NCBI GenBank assembly: GCA_030674155.1
Contig: CM060318.1
Coordinates: 73,516,146-73,580,145, forward strand
Origin: Stramonita haemastoma
Lineage: Eukaryota > Mollusca > Gastropoda > Neogastropoda > Muricidae
DNA length: 64,000 nt
Reading direction: 5' to 3'
Part shown: one piece after another, positions 45,209 to 63,926 of the stretch
Numbering within the stretch: the first letter of the stretch is position 1
Layout of the letters: every line of letters begins with the position of its first letter
Notes under the pieces: generated by a model
Database searches by the model: none
Told to the model about the DNA's origin: nothing
What the model saw: the letters and a program-made list of their open reading frames with translations, nothing else
Translations under genes and position numbers: made by a program

Positions 45209-45441
45209 ATTTATTGTTGGCGTTGTTATTACGTTCTTGTTATTGTTGACACTGCTGTCTGCTGCTCCTGCTCTTATTCTGATGTATTTGTTGATGGTGT
45301 TGTTTGTTCGTTTCCAAGTCACGTTGCAGCAGTTTAGTTGGAGTCAGAGGATGATTTCTTTGTTATCTTGAACATCATTGGCTTTGTTATAAGCTGTCAT
45401 ATAGCCGTTTTACTCCATGTCACCGACCTGGTTGTTGTTGT

Positions 45442-45626
45442 TGGGAGTTCCCCAGCTTAACAACCAGGGGGTCACCTACAATACACACTCTTGTCTTACT
45501 TGTCACACCTGGGAATCACTGTTGAGATCGTAAACACATACTAGATGAAAATTTGTGTGTATAGCCGTTTTCAAATATATCACCATAATCATAGGCAGCC
45601 ATATCCCGACTTCAGAGAATTTCCCC
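45442..45626 (-). repeat. Repeat family C copy, reversed
   Basis: TTCCCCAGCTTAACAACCAG, ACCTGGGAATCACTGTTGAG and GGCAGCCATATCCCGACTTC match the other family C copies. Confidence 0.7.
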
Positions 45627-45739
45627 CTTTTAATGGAAGGGGGGGGGGGGGGTACAACTGACTATGCTTAACAGCTTGTCAAGGATGAAGCAATATCGAA
45701 ATAGTATTGTAAAGCAAAAAACAACATATAATAAAGGCC

Positions 45740-46165
45740 TTAGCGCAACGCGGACAGCAATAACTGATCATGATTTGTGGGCCTGTGTCTGGGTCTGGGC
45801 CATTTCCATGACCTAATGGCCACCATCGTGGCCACCTGGGGTGCTGCTAAGATCGAGAAAGAACGGCAGCATAAACGTAAGGGATTTTCGTGTTCGAGAC
45901 ACTCAGACAAACAACCAGGCCTACTTGCTTCCTGCACATGAGCAAAAATTGTTGTGCTGCCGTGAAACGCCTGACAAGTCAAGCCCAGCGCACCCACTTC
46001 GGCATGGAAGAGAATTGTTATGAGTCTTTCTTGGGGAAAAAGGCAGGAGAATGGACCAAGAGGCAGAAAATAGACAAGAAAGAGGGGACAGGAAGAGAGG
46101 AGCAAGGCTGAAAAGAGAGGATAGAAAAAATGAATTTCATGCACAGAATTTCCAGAAGGTGGGGA
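45740..46165. repeat. Repeat family G, copy
   Basis: CGCCTGACAAGTCAAGCCCA, GCAGGAGAATGGACCAAGAG and CAGAATTTCCAGAAGGTGGG recur in the same order at 61500-61745. A piece is at 37300-37420. The unit is purine-rich in the middle. Class unknown. Confidence 0.6.
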
Positions 46166-46253
46166 TGTTTGTTTGTTTTTTGTGCTGTGGCTGCAACATC
46201 TGTTGTTGGCATTGGTTTTACATTTTTTGTTGATGATGCTTTTTTGCGAGCAA

Positions 46254-46347
46254 ACACACACGCGCGCGTGCACACACACACCACACACACACACACGCGC
46301 GCGTGCGCGCACACACACACACACACACTCTCTCTCTCTCTCTCTCA

Positions 46348-46436
<89 letters not shown>
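46254..46436. repeat. (CA)n/(CGCG)/(CT)n/(CA)n compound tract
   Basis: CA repeats with two CGCGCG cores, a CT block near 46328-46346 and about 85 bases of CA. Confidence 0.95.
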
Positions 46437-46437
<1 letters not shown>

Positions 46438-47364
46438 CAATGCAAAGAACAACAGAGTTAGCGAGGGTCAAAAAGTGAGTAAGACAGACAGACAACGGTA
46501 ATTGGAGGGATGGATGGATGAGCAACTAAGCAGGCTTAGTGACACAGTATATGCATCTAAAATAGAAAGGCAGACGGTCCGTCCTTGCCCGCAAAACGAT
46601 GTTTTTGCACGTCAGGAAGTTCCTTCGTGAAGACTTAACTTGCTGAAGTGGGCCCTGGAGCTTTGTTCAACGATCACAGAGAGAAAAACCATTTCTGGGT
46701 GGATCGAAATGGATACAGGCGGAGAAACGGCACTTCAAGAAAGCCTATGCTTAGCAAACCCTGCACATCAATAAACCCGAAGGAAACTCAGGAGACAGCA
46801 GCAGCAAAATGTCGAAGGAATTAAGGATATAGCTTTCTCCTTTTCCTAGGAAATAGCTCCAAGATTGGAGTGGACTAAGTCTTAGAGTAAAGCTTCTTCT
46901 TCTTCAGGCGTATTATCTCGTAGATTGGTTATCGCCCAATTTGGAGTTGAAATGCTGGCAATATCGGGTGATTTGCGCTATGGCAATGTACTTACTGACA
47001 CATAGATTGATGCACTATTGACAGGTGTACTGAATGACTTCAGGGCGGACGGACAAGAGTGCTGTACTGTGACTGACTTGCTTATCGGTACCGACTGCTT
47101 CTCGAAGTCACAGGCTGACTGACTGACTGACTGACTGACTGACTGACTGACTGACTGACAGACACAAGCCCATTGATTTCTTAATATCTGGTCTGTGCGG
47201 CTTTTTTCCTCAGCCAATTCCATACACAGGCCATTATCATGTTATGACTCTGGATTTAGATCGTGGGACAAGGTGATCCATAGCTAAGCCATCCTTTGTT
47301 ACTTTTGCTGTGAAGATTGCACTGTGCCTCGCCATCCTCAGATGATGTCGGGACGTTTATTTAT
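46437..47364. repeat. Intergenic DNA with (TGAC)n at 47114-47160
   Basis: A pure TGAC tetranucleotide block of about 47 bases; otherwise nothing recognised. Confidence 0.7.
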
Positions 47365-47580
47365 TTTATTTTTTATTTTTATTCTTTTATATCGAAGATA
47401 ATGGAATAAACACTCGTTTGCTTTTTTACATCCAGTCCCCGTGTGTATGCAGGTTTGTAAATCTTGTTATCTATTCCCACCGGCACACAATGGCCTACTC
47501 TTAGGAAAAGCGGAACTGGATTTAACGTGTGCGCAAGATGTTCTGCGTGCTTTCGCACACGGGGCTTTCAGAGTGTAATG
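47365..47580 (-). mobile_element. SINE family B fragment, reversed
   Basis: TATCGAAGATAATGGAATAA, CCAGTCCCCGTGTGTATGCA and AACGTGTGCGCAAGATGTTC match the family B 3' part in reverse. Confidence 0.65.

Positions 47581-50106
<2,526 letters not shown>

Positions 50107-50175
<69 letters not shown>
50107..50175. repeat. (TG)n microsatellite
   Basis: Pure TG dinucleotides. Confidence 0.95.
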
Positions 50176-50176
<1 letters not shown>

Positions 50177-50400
50177 CCATATGCCTCATCTATTTCTCCA
50201 TCTATCTACCTGTTTGCTTGTCTTTCTGTCGGTCTTTCCGGTGTGTCTGACTCAGTATTGGTGTAACGTGCGCAATCTCGATAATCGATTCATGGGTGGT
50301 CCGAATCGGTCAGAAGATGAAGTTACATTGCAATCAAAGGATTTTTCTCAGCATCAACGTTCAATTCTTCTTCCGTCTTGTTTCTGTATCTCCTTACAGG

Positions 50401-50665
50401 GATGGGATAGCTCAGCAGTCAGAGCGCTCGCTTTTCCCCAGCCAAGGAAGGGTAAGCAGTATTGAGCGTGGTTACCTAGTGGATGGGTGACCGTTTGCGC
50501 GCCTCAGCTTCAGTGCAGTCCCCTAGTTCACCCAGCTGTAAATGGGTACCTGTCCTCTTTAGGGTCAGGGAAGCAGCAAGGGAGAGGGGATGGGCGCCGC
50601 CCTCAATATGCTGGCCCAAAGAGAAGCTGAGGTCTCTGATGCCTCGCTCCTCTACGACCATACAG
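50401..50665 (+). mobile_element. SINE with tRNA-like A box fused to 5S-rRNA-like promoter, copy 1
   Basis: The head starts GATGGGATAGCTCAGCAGTC, AGAGCGC (tRNA D-arm/A-box-like, 50408-50425). Then 50451-50492 reads GGTAAGCAGTATTGAGCGTG and GTTACCTAGTGGATGGGTGA, matching the internal control region of 5S rRNA (AAGCA...GGTTA...TTGGATGGGTGACC). The body is shared with the reversed copy at 56890-57172. 5S-derived SINEs are known (SINE3 class); a head that also has a tRNA-like D arm is unusual. Confidence 0.75.
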
Positions 50666-51115
50666 GTTATGGGACACCTTTGACTTTTTTTTTAATCTCC
50701 TTACATCCTACAGGGCCATTATTATGGGCTAGATCTATGTCCCCCCCCCCCCCCCCCCCCCCCGTTCCTCGGCTAGAGCTCCAAGGTTTACCAAAGGTGA
50801 GATGCTTGCCACCTCCCCCCCCCTCCCCCCACCACCATTAAGGTGCTGCATTCCGACGTTGGGATACCGTTTGGAAATGAACCTACCAGTTTTGCCAAGA
50901 CTGTCGGGAGGTACCTCCCTGATTTTCTGATTTTCAACTGGCGTGGGTTCTTTTGACATGCACAAGTCCGTAAGTTTACAGGTCGGACTGGTTTAGAGTC
51001 TCCATCGAAAGATTTGACATTTAGTTTTATTTTCCCGCCAAACTCGGAAAGGACAAGACTAGGGATCAAACCAAGAGCTTTTCAGTTTACTTGTGAGGCA
51101 GCTAAATGCCTGTCT
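50666..51115. repeat. poly-C (about 50742-50763) and family D copy (50763-50870)
   Basis: GGCTAGAGCTCCAAGGTTTA and ACCACCATTAAGGTGCTGCA match family D. The remainder is unassigned repeat-like DNA. Confidence 0.6.
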
Positions 51116-51887
51116 CGCCAACATCAATAACTTTCATGTTCTTTTTATTCATCTTTTACCCAGACATTTACTTAGAGCCACTAAGAAGCAACGCGCCATA
51201 CTAAAAACAAAACGACACAAAAACCTTGTCGTCAATGTCAACAATTTTTCATATTCTTTTAAAATCATTTTTTCCTCACACACCTACATAGAGTCATCAT
51301 GAAGGGTGCTACGACAAAACAAACTAACAGACAACAAACAAAAACAAAACAAAAACTCTGTCGCAAACACCATTGTTTCTTCAAATTCTTCTTATCCATA
51401 TTTTCACACACATTCACAGAACCCACCATGAAAGGTGACTCAAAAAGCTAGACAGATCCAAACGAAAGAGATGAATGAAATAAAACTCTCAACTTCATAA
51501 CAATTCTTCAATTCTTTTGTTAATTCATGGTAGTACACCTTGGATTTAAAAAAATTTGTGTATGACTGTTTTCAGGAACCTTGCCATAGCGGCAGACATA
51601 CTCCGACTTAGAAGTGTTTTTTTTTTCTCCTTTAAAGTCTTGTGCGTATTGTTGTGCTAAAAGGTTATCAATGTTAAGGACAATTTCAACACAATAGTTA
51701 AAGCATAACAACATTTTGATGCAGGACCTGATATAGCTACTTCGCTTGTTTCAAATTTCTGACAAAGGCATTTTGTGCTGGGCTATAAAATCTGCCATCA
51801 AACACAAACTTTCATCAAATTCTTCTCACACCTATTTTCGCACAGACAAAAAGCCACCACAAAAGGCGCCATAGCGCGCACGCGCGC

Positions 51888-51972
<85 letters not shown>

Positions 51973-51991
51973 TCTCTGTCTCTCTCTCTCT

Positions 51992-52023
<32 letters not shown>

Positions 52024-52157
52024 CCTCCCTCTCTCTCTCTCTCTCTCCCCCCCCCCCTCTCTCTCTCTCTCTTCTCACCAACACCAGGAATTCTTCAAAT
52101 TCTGTATTTATGTCTTTCTTTTCAGATCCACACAACACCCACACAAACACAAGAAGC

Positions 52158-52185
<28 letters not shown>
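51116..52185 (+). repeat. Degenerate ~100-130-bp tandem array that includes C1q exon 2 start
   Basis: Five diverged units (about 51116, 51231, 51357, 51790 and 52085) each read CAA-rich, then TTCATATTCTT-like pyrimidines, then an acceptor-like end, then an ATGAAGGGTGCT-like stretch. The last unit supplies the true acceptor and initiation region (CATGATGACGGGCGCCATTG). A family C piece (51520-51615), CA (51891-51942) and CT (51943-52076) tracts interrupt the array. Confidence 0.6.
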
Positions 52186-55284
<3,099 letters not shown>

Positions 55285-55932
55285 GTCCTGTGTTGAAGTC
55301 GTGTTACCTGCTCGCTTGTTAGTTATGCAGTTCAGGCCTTGCCTCTGCCATCCGTAGACAATGTTGCATTTTGGCTGACAGGAGGGCTAAGAGACACAGA
55401 TGCACAGAAACTGGGTTAACTGTGTGGACATGGTGACAGTCATCTCAGTGTGGCCAGTTATACACAAACTGCTTGAAGGTTGATCATTGACTTGTGGCTG
55501 TTTGAACTGGGATAACAGCAGTCAGGAGAAGGAGGGGTAAAGTGTTTATCTTTTTTTTGTCTATAATCATATTTATGGACAAGGGATAACAAATGACAAC
55601 CGGACAATCGTGGTAATGAGTATTATCATGGGTTATCTTCCTGTCTGATGTGCGTGTCCAGTCGCTTTGCTTGTAATTTAGAATGATAAACGAAATAGAC
55701 AACAGGTTGTAATTATGTGGTAAGACTTATGTCCATGGGTTGTTTTATAGTCTGCTGTAAATGTTAATTATGTTGCTATTTTGTTTATTTTTGTACGCTT
55801 TGAAAAAGGATGATTTTTTAATGTAGTTTGCTGATATCTCAGGCTGAACTGTAAATTAACCACTATGCTCATTTTCACATATGTATTTGGGGGGAATATG
55901 ATGATCAGCGAGTTAATAGGGCACAGAATAAA
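55285..55932 (+). other. 3' UTR with candidate poly(A) signal at 55927-55932
   Basis: AATAAA in CACAGAATAAATGTACACG about 640 bases after the stop; no simple repeats intervene. Confidence 0.5.
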
Positions 55933-56885
55933 TGTACACGCTCATTAAGATATTGGTTCATCAGGGCTTGTTCTTCTCAAAAGTAAGCTTACATAGTTTT
56001 GTGAATTACATGTGAAAATGCTGTTATGTCCTCTCTTGTTGAGTGTTACTGTAGATGTTATAGGTTTGCTTGTCTTCATCTCCCCTTCATCTCTCTCCTT
56101 CCTCAACGTTCATCGGCTGCTATTGACAAGGTCACGAGTATCTTTGAAACTGCTTTTTAGTGTAAAAACATAATTGTATTCTGCATCCGAGGCACCACAC
56201 TCTGTTCTGGTGGTGTATTGTTTGATTCATGAACCCAATACATAGGGCTATCCTCGTCTCATTAAACGGCCAGCTTTTCCGTATGTGTTGTCCGTCTTCT
56301 GTGCCAGAATTAGATGAAGTGTTTTGCATGTTCTCGCAGACTGGCATGAAAGTTTCCATGAGGTAAGCACAGTGCACTGTTGATGGGGTTGTGTGGGTGA
56401 TGGGCAGCGATGTTTTCTTAAGGACTATCCAAGGCTTGTTGACTTTGTGGGACTTTCAAGGCAGGCTCCTTTCATCAGCTGAATGAGTTGTGGGTCCAAT
56501 GGGAAGACTAAGGCCACATGTCGAGTATTATCCATTCTATGCTGCAAGTTCCAGAGTGTTGCTTAATCAAACAAACAAATAAGTAAACTAAACTAACTCT
56601 GCAGGTGTCTCTACCCCAAGGGATAGGTCAAAACCGATATGTTACAGCCCTCACCTAGTTATACCCTCACACCTTTCGGTACCTATAGCCTGTCTTTTAT
56701 CTACATCATACAACAATGACAACTATCTTGGATTCTGTGGCCCTTGATGTTATAGCATTATGTAATCTCAATCTTCTTTATGTAATCTCAATCTTCATTT
56801 TTGCTTAGCGTCCATGCCTGTAATAGATGAGAGTGAGTCAAAGCCTTCATGGGGAACTGCGATGAAGAAGGTGATGGTGGTAAAG
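55933..56885. other. Intergenic, nothing recognised
   Basis: No gene or repeat family recognised; a short direct repeat TATGTAATCTCAATCTTC occurs twice near 56759-56796. Confidence 0.5.
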
Positions 56886-56889
56886 TAAA

Positions 56890-57172
56890 AAGGTAAAGGT
56901 CCCGTAGCCTAGTGGTCGTAGGGAAACGAGGCAACAGGGGCCTCAGCTTCTCTAGGGGACTACATATTGAGAGCGGCACCCATCTCCTCTTCGTAGCTGC
57001 TTTACTTTCCTTGACCCTAAAGAGGCAGGTACCCATTTACAGTTGAATGTAATGGGGGACTATACTGAAGCCAAGGCGCGAAAACGGTCACCCATCCAAT
57101 TGGTAACCACGCTCGGTGCTGCTTAACATTGGCTGGGGGAAAGCGAGAGCTCTGACCACTGAGTTATCCCTA
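56890..57172 (-). mobile_element. SINE with tRNA-like A box and 5S-rRNA-like promoter, copy 2
   Basis: On the minus strand: GGGATAACTCAGTGGTCAGA, then GTTAAGCAGCACCGAGCGTG, GTTACCAATTGGATGGGTGA and CCGTTTTCGCGCC. This copy is closer to 5S rRNA (GTTAAGCA, TTGGATGGGTGACC, at 57086-57127) than the one at 50401. The shared body includes TACCTGCCTCTTTAGGGTCA. Confidence 0.78.
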
Positions 57173-57375
57173 ATTGATGGTGACCACCATTTAAAAGAGA
57201 ACATCTTACCGGCAGGGTCAAACAGATCAGCACTCAGGAACATCATCGACATTGCCCAACAGCAAAACATGGCCTCTTTGGGTTGGTGGCTTCATCGTGT
57301 CCTAACAGAACTGCTAACTTTTGAGAGAGCAACAAAAATAATGAACAGCGTAGGAATAGCAACCGTTACTTAGAA

Positions 57376-57960
57376 ATCTCCTCTGAAGTCGGAGTATGGC
57401 TGCCTGTATGGCGAGGTATTTGAAAACAGTCATTCACACAAAGTTCTCATTTAGTGTGGAATTTCAATCTCACAGCGATTCCCAGGTGGGATGAGTGAGT
57501 CAGAGTGCACATTCTGGGTGACCTCCGGAGTGTTGAGCTGGGGAACGTACAGTCAAGTCAAGTCAAGTCAAGTCAAAAACACTTTAATCATCCCTGAAGG
57601 GCAATTACAATACTGACAGGCATATTATTATTATTATTATACATGGAATTTGTATAGCGCTATCTCTTGTAAAGACAAATCAAAGCGCTTGCATTTGACC
57701 TACAGAGCCACAGATCATGCTGCCACCAGGCGCAAAGATCCCCAACTCCAACTCCCGATTTTTCTTCAGGGATGGTGTCTAAACACGACACCTGTGTGCA
57801 TGCTGTTTGTTATAATTTTGTCATCCGCTCCTACCGGCACACGATGGCCTACTCTTCCGAAGGTGGAACGGGTTTTAACGTGTGCGCAAGATGTTCTGCG
57901 TGCATTCGCACACGGGCCTCGGTTTCGAGTCTCATCCGCATATGTACAGTAACAACAACA
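57376..57960. repeat. Repeat mosaic: family C, (GTCAA)n, ATT-tailed repeat, family B fragment
   Basis: Family C at 57376-57546; (GTCAA)n at 57551-57577; an (ATT)n-linked GCGCTATCTCTTGTAAAGAC, CAAATCAAAGCGCTTGCATT block (reverse of 9893-10130) at 57620-57700; then the GGGATGGTGTCTAAACACGA block and a reversed family B 3' part at 57800-57950. Confidence 0.65.
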
Positions 57961-58371
57961 ACAACGACTTGAGAAATCACAGTAGGTCAGCAAAGCAAAA
58001 GAAAAAAAGTTACCTAGCTAGATTTGAATTATTGACCTGAGGCGGACATGTGGGATACAGGACCGACGTTTTGACCGCTGTAGGTTCCTGTCTTGTTCCG
58101 AACTATCCTGGCGAGTGTTCTGTGATCAATAATCTTTTTCTGCTTTCTTCTCTTTTGGCCAGTACGCAACATGAGGCTTATTTAGACACTTCTGCTATAG
58201 TTGTGACTTGGCTATCAATAAATCATCGTGTGGATGCTTGGTGTACATAAATACATTCACAATATTGTAATGGATCAGTTTGTAAGAATTTGACAAATAG
58301 GGTTAAAAAGAAAGAAAAGTGAAATCCCTGTGTTATAGATGTCAATCCATTAAGTCAGGGGTGTTTTTATC

Positions 58372-58467
<96 letters not shown>

Positions 58468-59338
58468 TTATGAGACTGATACTTATTTTTCTTAGAATTT
58501 CATCTCAGGACTTTTCATTCAATTGCAATTCACGTTGTCATAGGGAACAATCGAGCACTTAGAACGGATCAATGATTATAAGCTCAAGCCGATGTTTACA
58601 AGTGTGTATATTTGATACCATGAAGTACACTGGTTTTTTTCATGTTATAGTTTTTCACACACTTAAGCTGTTTTGGGTTATGACAATTTTGATACACCAT
58701 TTAGATATCCTTACACATAAGAGAGCTATGTACATACTATTTTATGAGACTGATTAACCCACGTACCACAAACTATGGCTTGTATTTTCAGCAATTTTCA
58801 GTTCTGGAATGTGAAGAAAAACTCAGTTTTATCTATTTAAATCAAAAGTGTTTCATAAAACTAATAGATAGTTTGTGTTCAAGTATACATATCGAGCCTT
58901 ACTAGTGCCCTAAAAAATTAGATAAACCAAAGATTAAAAAAGTGTTTGTGCTTTTTTTCCTGTTAACCTCTTGGAACCAGATTATACATCGAAAAACAAA
59001 CATGATCTTCTTCTTTGTATGCTTAGATTGCACCGGGGTAATCTAAATATTGACATGTATCAGTTACAGGGACATGACGAGCAATGTGGGCAGTGATTCA
59101 TGCCCATTTGTTTATATGTTTTTTTTTCTTCTCTTTGCCAAGGCCAGACAGGCAGTGACAGTGGCGACAAAATATGGCCAAACAAGGGCTTTAAAAAATA
59201 GTTCCAACTGCCTCGTTTGGTTAGAGTTTCTAAAAGCTGGGGTCCCAAGAGGGATGAAAAGCCTTTAAATCTTACATTGTAGACGAGGATTTAACTGCTG
59301 TGCCATTCCTCGCCTGTTTCTGCAGTGACAGTTGTTCT
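57961..59338. repeat. Intergenic DNA with (TG)n at 58372-58468
   Basis: TG tract with a few interruptions; otherwise nothing recognised. Confidence 0.7.
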
Positions 59339-59534
59339 CCCTCTTTCCCTCTGTCTCTTTTAGCTCTCTCCGTATCTGTCTCTCTCTGTCTCTCTCTGTC
59401 TCTCTCCTCTCTCTGTCTGTCTGTCTGTCTCTCCGTCTGTCTCTCTCTCTGTCTCTCCGTCTGTCTCTCTCTGTCTCTCTCTCTGTGTCTCTCTCTGTCT
59501 CTCTGTGTCCTGTCTCTGTCTGTCTGTCTGTCTC

Positions 59535-59575
<41 letters not shown>

Positions 59576-59582
59576 GTCTTTT

Positions 59583-59650
<68 letters not shown>

Positions 59651-59719
59651 CTCTCCTCTGTGTCTCTCTCTGTCTTCTCTCTCTCCTCTCCTCTCTCCTC
59701 TTCTCTTCTCTCTCCTCTC

Positions 59720-59755
<36 letters not shown>

Positions 59756-59788
59756 TATCTATATATATATATTATCTATATCTATCTA

Positions 59789-59819
<31 letters not shown>

Positions 59820-59835
59820 ATATATATATATATCA

Positions 59836-59915
<80 letters not shown>

Positions 59916-59935
59916 TCGTTTCCTTTGTCCAGCGT
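59339..59935. repeat. (CTGT)n, (CT)n, (TA)n/(TATC)n, (TG)n, (CTGT)n cluster
   Basis: Nearly 600 bases of successive simple repeats, with changes of motif near 59585, 59735, 59837 and 59873. Confidence 0.95.
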
Positions 59936-60020
59936 CTTTTCCTTTGCTGTGTTATTAAGAGGGGTGGTGGTGGTGGTCGATAGATCGGGGGAATTTAGAT
60001 GTTCATTTGTAACACTTCTG

Positions 60021-60038
60021 CGTGTGTGTGTGTGTGTG

Positions 60039-60077
<39 letters not shown>

Positions 60078-60094
60078 GTGTGTGTGCGCGTCGC

Positions 60095-60125
<31 letters not shown>

Positions 60126-60165
60126 TGTGCTGGTGCGCGTGTAGTTGCGTGTGTTGTGGTGTGTG

Positions 60166-60200
<35 letters not shown>

Positions 60201-60280
60201 TGCGTGCGCTGGGTGTTTGTGTGTGTGTGGTGTGCGTGGTGTGTGTGGTGTGGTGTGGTGTGTGTGTTGTGTGTGTGTAG
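60021..60280. repeat. (TG)n with CGCG core and (GTGC)n
   Basis: TG repeats containing CGCGCGCG near 60090-60107 and GTGC tetranucleotides near 60167-60200. Confidence 0.95.
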
Positions 60281-60964
60281 GCTACACCTGAAACTGAGAT
60301 GGCACGACATCCAGAAAACTTAATCTGTCGCAGACTAACTTGTTTCTTCCTACGCATCTGGCGTATACGTCACTCTCAAGCGTCTGCCCCTCCCCCCCCC
60401 CCCCCCCTATCCGCGTCTCTTCTCCCCAAACTTCCACCCTCACCCCCCCCCCCCCCCCTTTGGTTGTGTTCCTACCTCCTGCTTCTTTCTCCTCTTCTTG
60501 CCTCAAACCAGGCAGAGGGAGAGACAGACAGAAGAAAAAAGAAAGAAAGGGGGGGGGGGGGGGTTAGAAATATACAGTGGAAAAATGTTGAGTAACCTCT
60601 GCTACCACAACCAATCTTAGATATCACTACTTTATACTATTGTGATACTATTGTTGATATTGTTTGTACCATTAGTAGTAGCAAGTCCGTGATGATGATG
60701 TTGATGATAATGCCAACGATAATGATGATTGAAACCGAAGCCAGACATTTTTAGAGCAATTTCACGATCGCCGAAGTGATTTTTTTTTTTAATACACAAT
60801 ACTCTGTTTTGAGTGAGAAGAGCACGTGTTTGCTTTCTGTATCGTTCAATAATGAAACTTATCCCATTTTTTCCTCTCCTAATAATGAAAAAAGTCGTTT
60901 TTTTCCTGCACCTGGAATCAACAAGTTCTCGCTTTGTGTTTCTTGGTTGTCGCTGTTGTTGTAC

Positions 60965-60966
<2 letters not shown>
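60281..60966. other. C- and G-run-rich intergenic DNA
   Basis: Poly-C runs near 60393 and 60443, poly-G at about 60549-60562; no gene. Confidence 0.6.
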
Positions 60967-61033
<67 letters not shown>

Positions 61034-61035
61034 AA

Positions 61036-61076
<41 letters not shown>

Positions 61077-61109
61077 CACACATATATCATATATATGTAT
61101 ATATAATAT

Positions 61110-61144
<35 letters not shown>

Positions 61145-61185
61145 ACTATATATATATATATACATATATATATAAAATATATATT
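60967..61185. repeat. (CA)n then (TA)n-rich tract
   Basis: CA repeats to about 61077, then TA/TATG repeats. Confidence 0.95.
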
Positions 61186-61479
61186 TATTATAATAAAATA
61201 AAGGTTGGACTTTACATGGGGGTTGAAATGTGCATGCACAGTCTAGAGAAAAGGGGGGAAAAAAGAAAAGAAAAAAAAACATTGTAGAGTGTCTTGTTGA
61301 TTCTTTCCAATCACCTTGACAACAGAAAATCGAGCACCTGTATTTCTAGATTACATTAATGGAAAAAAAACAACCTTCCTGACACTTAGGGTCACTTCCA
61401 CCTGTTATAAACCCATGCCACCAGAATCTTATTAACTAATTGGAGTGAGGTAGATCTTTGTCAAACGCTCAGACAGCAA

Positions 61480-61830
61480 CTATTGTCGTCTGTCACATGA
61501 GTGAAAAAGCTTCACACTGCCTTTAGTCGCCTGACAAGTCAGGCCCAGGGCATCTGACTTGGGCTGGAAGAGAATTGCTCTCTCTCTCTCTCTTAAGCTT
61601 TCTGGATAAAAGGCAGGAGAATGGACCATGAAGATAGGAGATGGACAAAATGGAGGTGACAGGAGAAAACAGAACACGGCAGAAACAAAGAGGGGGATAG
61701 AAAAGAGGGAATTTCTAGCATTAATTTCCAGAAGGTGGTGATGCTGTTTATACTGACAGGCCCCCAGCATCCCCACAGGGGGAATGAGTGAGGGATTACA
61801 CCAAAATAAAAAGACAATAACAAACAAACA
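61480..61830. repeat. Repeat family G, second large copy
   Basis: CGCCTGACAAGTCAGGCCCA, GGCAGGAGAATGGACCATGA, TTTCCAGAAGGTGGTGATGC and CCCCAGCATCCCCACAGGGG; parallel to 45740-46165. Confidence 0.6.
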
Positions 61831-62017
61831 CAAAAAACATCTAAGCAATCAGCGTTTCCCGATACAAGTAAATGATCTAGGTTGAAGTTCTGTAGACTAT
61901 GCATGACCGACAGTTCCCATGTGCTGCCTGCTTTTTTTTTTTTAATGAAAATCAGGAATTGCGGCTTTAACATTATTGAACCTGTCAACGACCCGTTTAC
62001 ATTCACTTATTCTTTTC

Positions 62018-62415
62018 GTTCCTCGACTAGAGCTCCGAGGTTCACCAGTGCTGAGATTTTGCGTATGCGACCATTTGCCCACTGTTAATGAAGGTAGTTG
62101 CATTACCACTTCGGGGATGAGGTCTAAACACGATACGCCATTCTGCCCCTGTTTACTAATTCCATATAAGTGTAGCTCAAGCCAAAAACTATGCAGCTGT
62201 CAGTTGCAAAGGCTTACATTATGAACATGCTCTTTCGCTTTGAAAGGTTATGTGTAAACTGATTATCTTTATCCATGATAAACTTCCAGCATAAAATCTG
62301 TATCCTCCACAAAAAGAGGGGCGGGGAGGGGGGGAGGGGGTACCTGAAGTCGGAGTATGTCTGCCAATATGGCGAGACTTTCGAAAACAGTCAGACACAC
62401 AAACCTCCCATTCCT
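62018..62415. repeat. Family D copy and family C piece
   Basis: Family D (GACTAGAGCTCCGAGGTTCA, GATTTTGCGTATGCGACC) at 62018-62135; GAAGTCGGAGTATGTCTGCC at about 62346 resembles one end of family C. Confidence 0.55.
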
Positions 62416-62937
62416 ATTTCTCAACAACTTGTTTCCTGGTTTCCCATATGTTTCGGGGGTTGTATTAAATCAGGAAAGTATTAAAACCCATGTTTTCTGA
62501 CTTTGTTGATGTGTCAGCTGTTCACCTCTGGTTTTTCACATGCTTAGGGTTTGTCATAAATCAGGAAATAACAGTTTTATGATTGACTGTAATTATGAAT
62601 TTGTTAACTTGTTAATCATTTTTTACATTTTCTCGTTTTTTCACGAATTTCGATTTTGTTTTAGAGAAAAGAATGTACATTTGTTAGCTGTTTGTTTTCT
62701 ATGGTTTTTTTTCGTGTTTATTATAAATCAGGACTACAAATTTTGTTATTGGTTGTGTTTTATTATCTGTCAATAATGACTCCTACACCGGTTTAGACTC
62801 CCGGTGCCTATGGCTGTGGTTTGTGTTTGTTGTATCTACATGATTTGATTCATCTGTTTATATGCTAGATCATTGCTTTGTTGTTGTTTTTCTAATGTCA
62901 AATTTACGTTACTGCCGGGTGTGCAAGCACGCACGCA
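62416..62937. other. Nothing recognised
   Basis: AT-rich; a short phrase resembling AAATCAGGA recurs four times between 62467 and 62735, too weakly for a firm repeat call. Confidence 0.4.
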
Positions 62938-62954
62938 CTCACACCACCACCACA

Positions 62955-63041
<87 letters not shown>

Positions 63042-63059
63042 CTAGCACAAACATCTGTA

Positions 63060-63103
<44 letters not shown>

Positions 63104-63132
63104 ACTGCTACTGCTGCTGCTGCTTGCTGCTG

Positions 63133-63198
<66 letters not shown>

Positions 63199-63210
63199 TT
63201 ACTACTGCTG
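62938..63210. repeat. (CA)n then (CTA)n/(CTG)n
   Basis: CA dinucleotides to about 63039, then CTA triplets with a central CTG block (63108-63133). Confidence 0.95.
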
Positions 63211-63502
63211 CTGCTACTACTACTACAACTTCTACTTCAATACTTCTATCACTACTTCGACTATTACTAGCACATACTGTCATGGGCCGCACATGTATAT
63301 TGTTACTCTGTAAAATTTGCCATAGTGTGTTTAGCTTTGTGCTCGTTTATGTACGCTGTTTAAACATTAAATAAATGAATTTTTATCAAACATGAATCTT
63401 GTCTAAAACATTTTTTCAGCAACGTGTGTTTGGGTAAAAAAAAAAGACATTATTTGTTTGATTGTCTGTCTGTTTGTCAGACTGTTTTTTGTTTTTGTTG
63501 TT

Positions 63503-63926
<424 letters not shown>

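Noticed and set aside
57086..57127. Genuine 5S rRNA gene (minus strand)
   Set aside because: Only the internal promoter region matches; the rest of the 120-base 5S gene is replaced by a tRNA-like D arm and SINE body.
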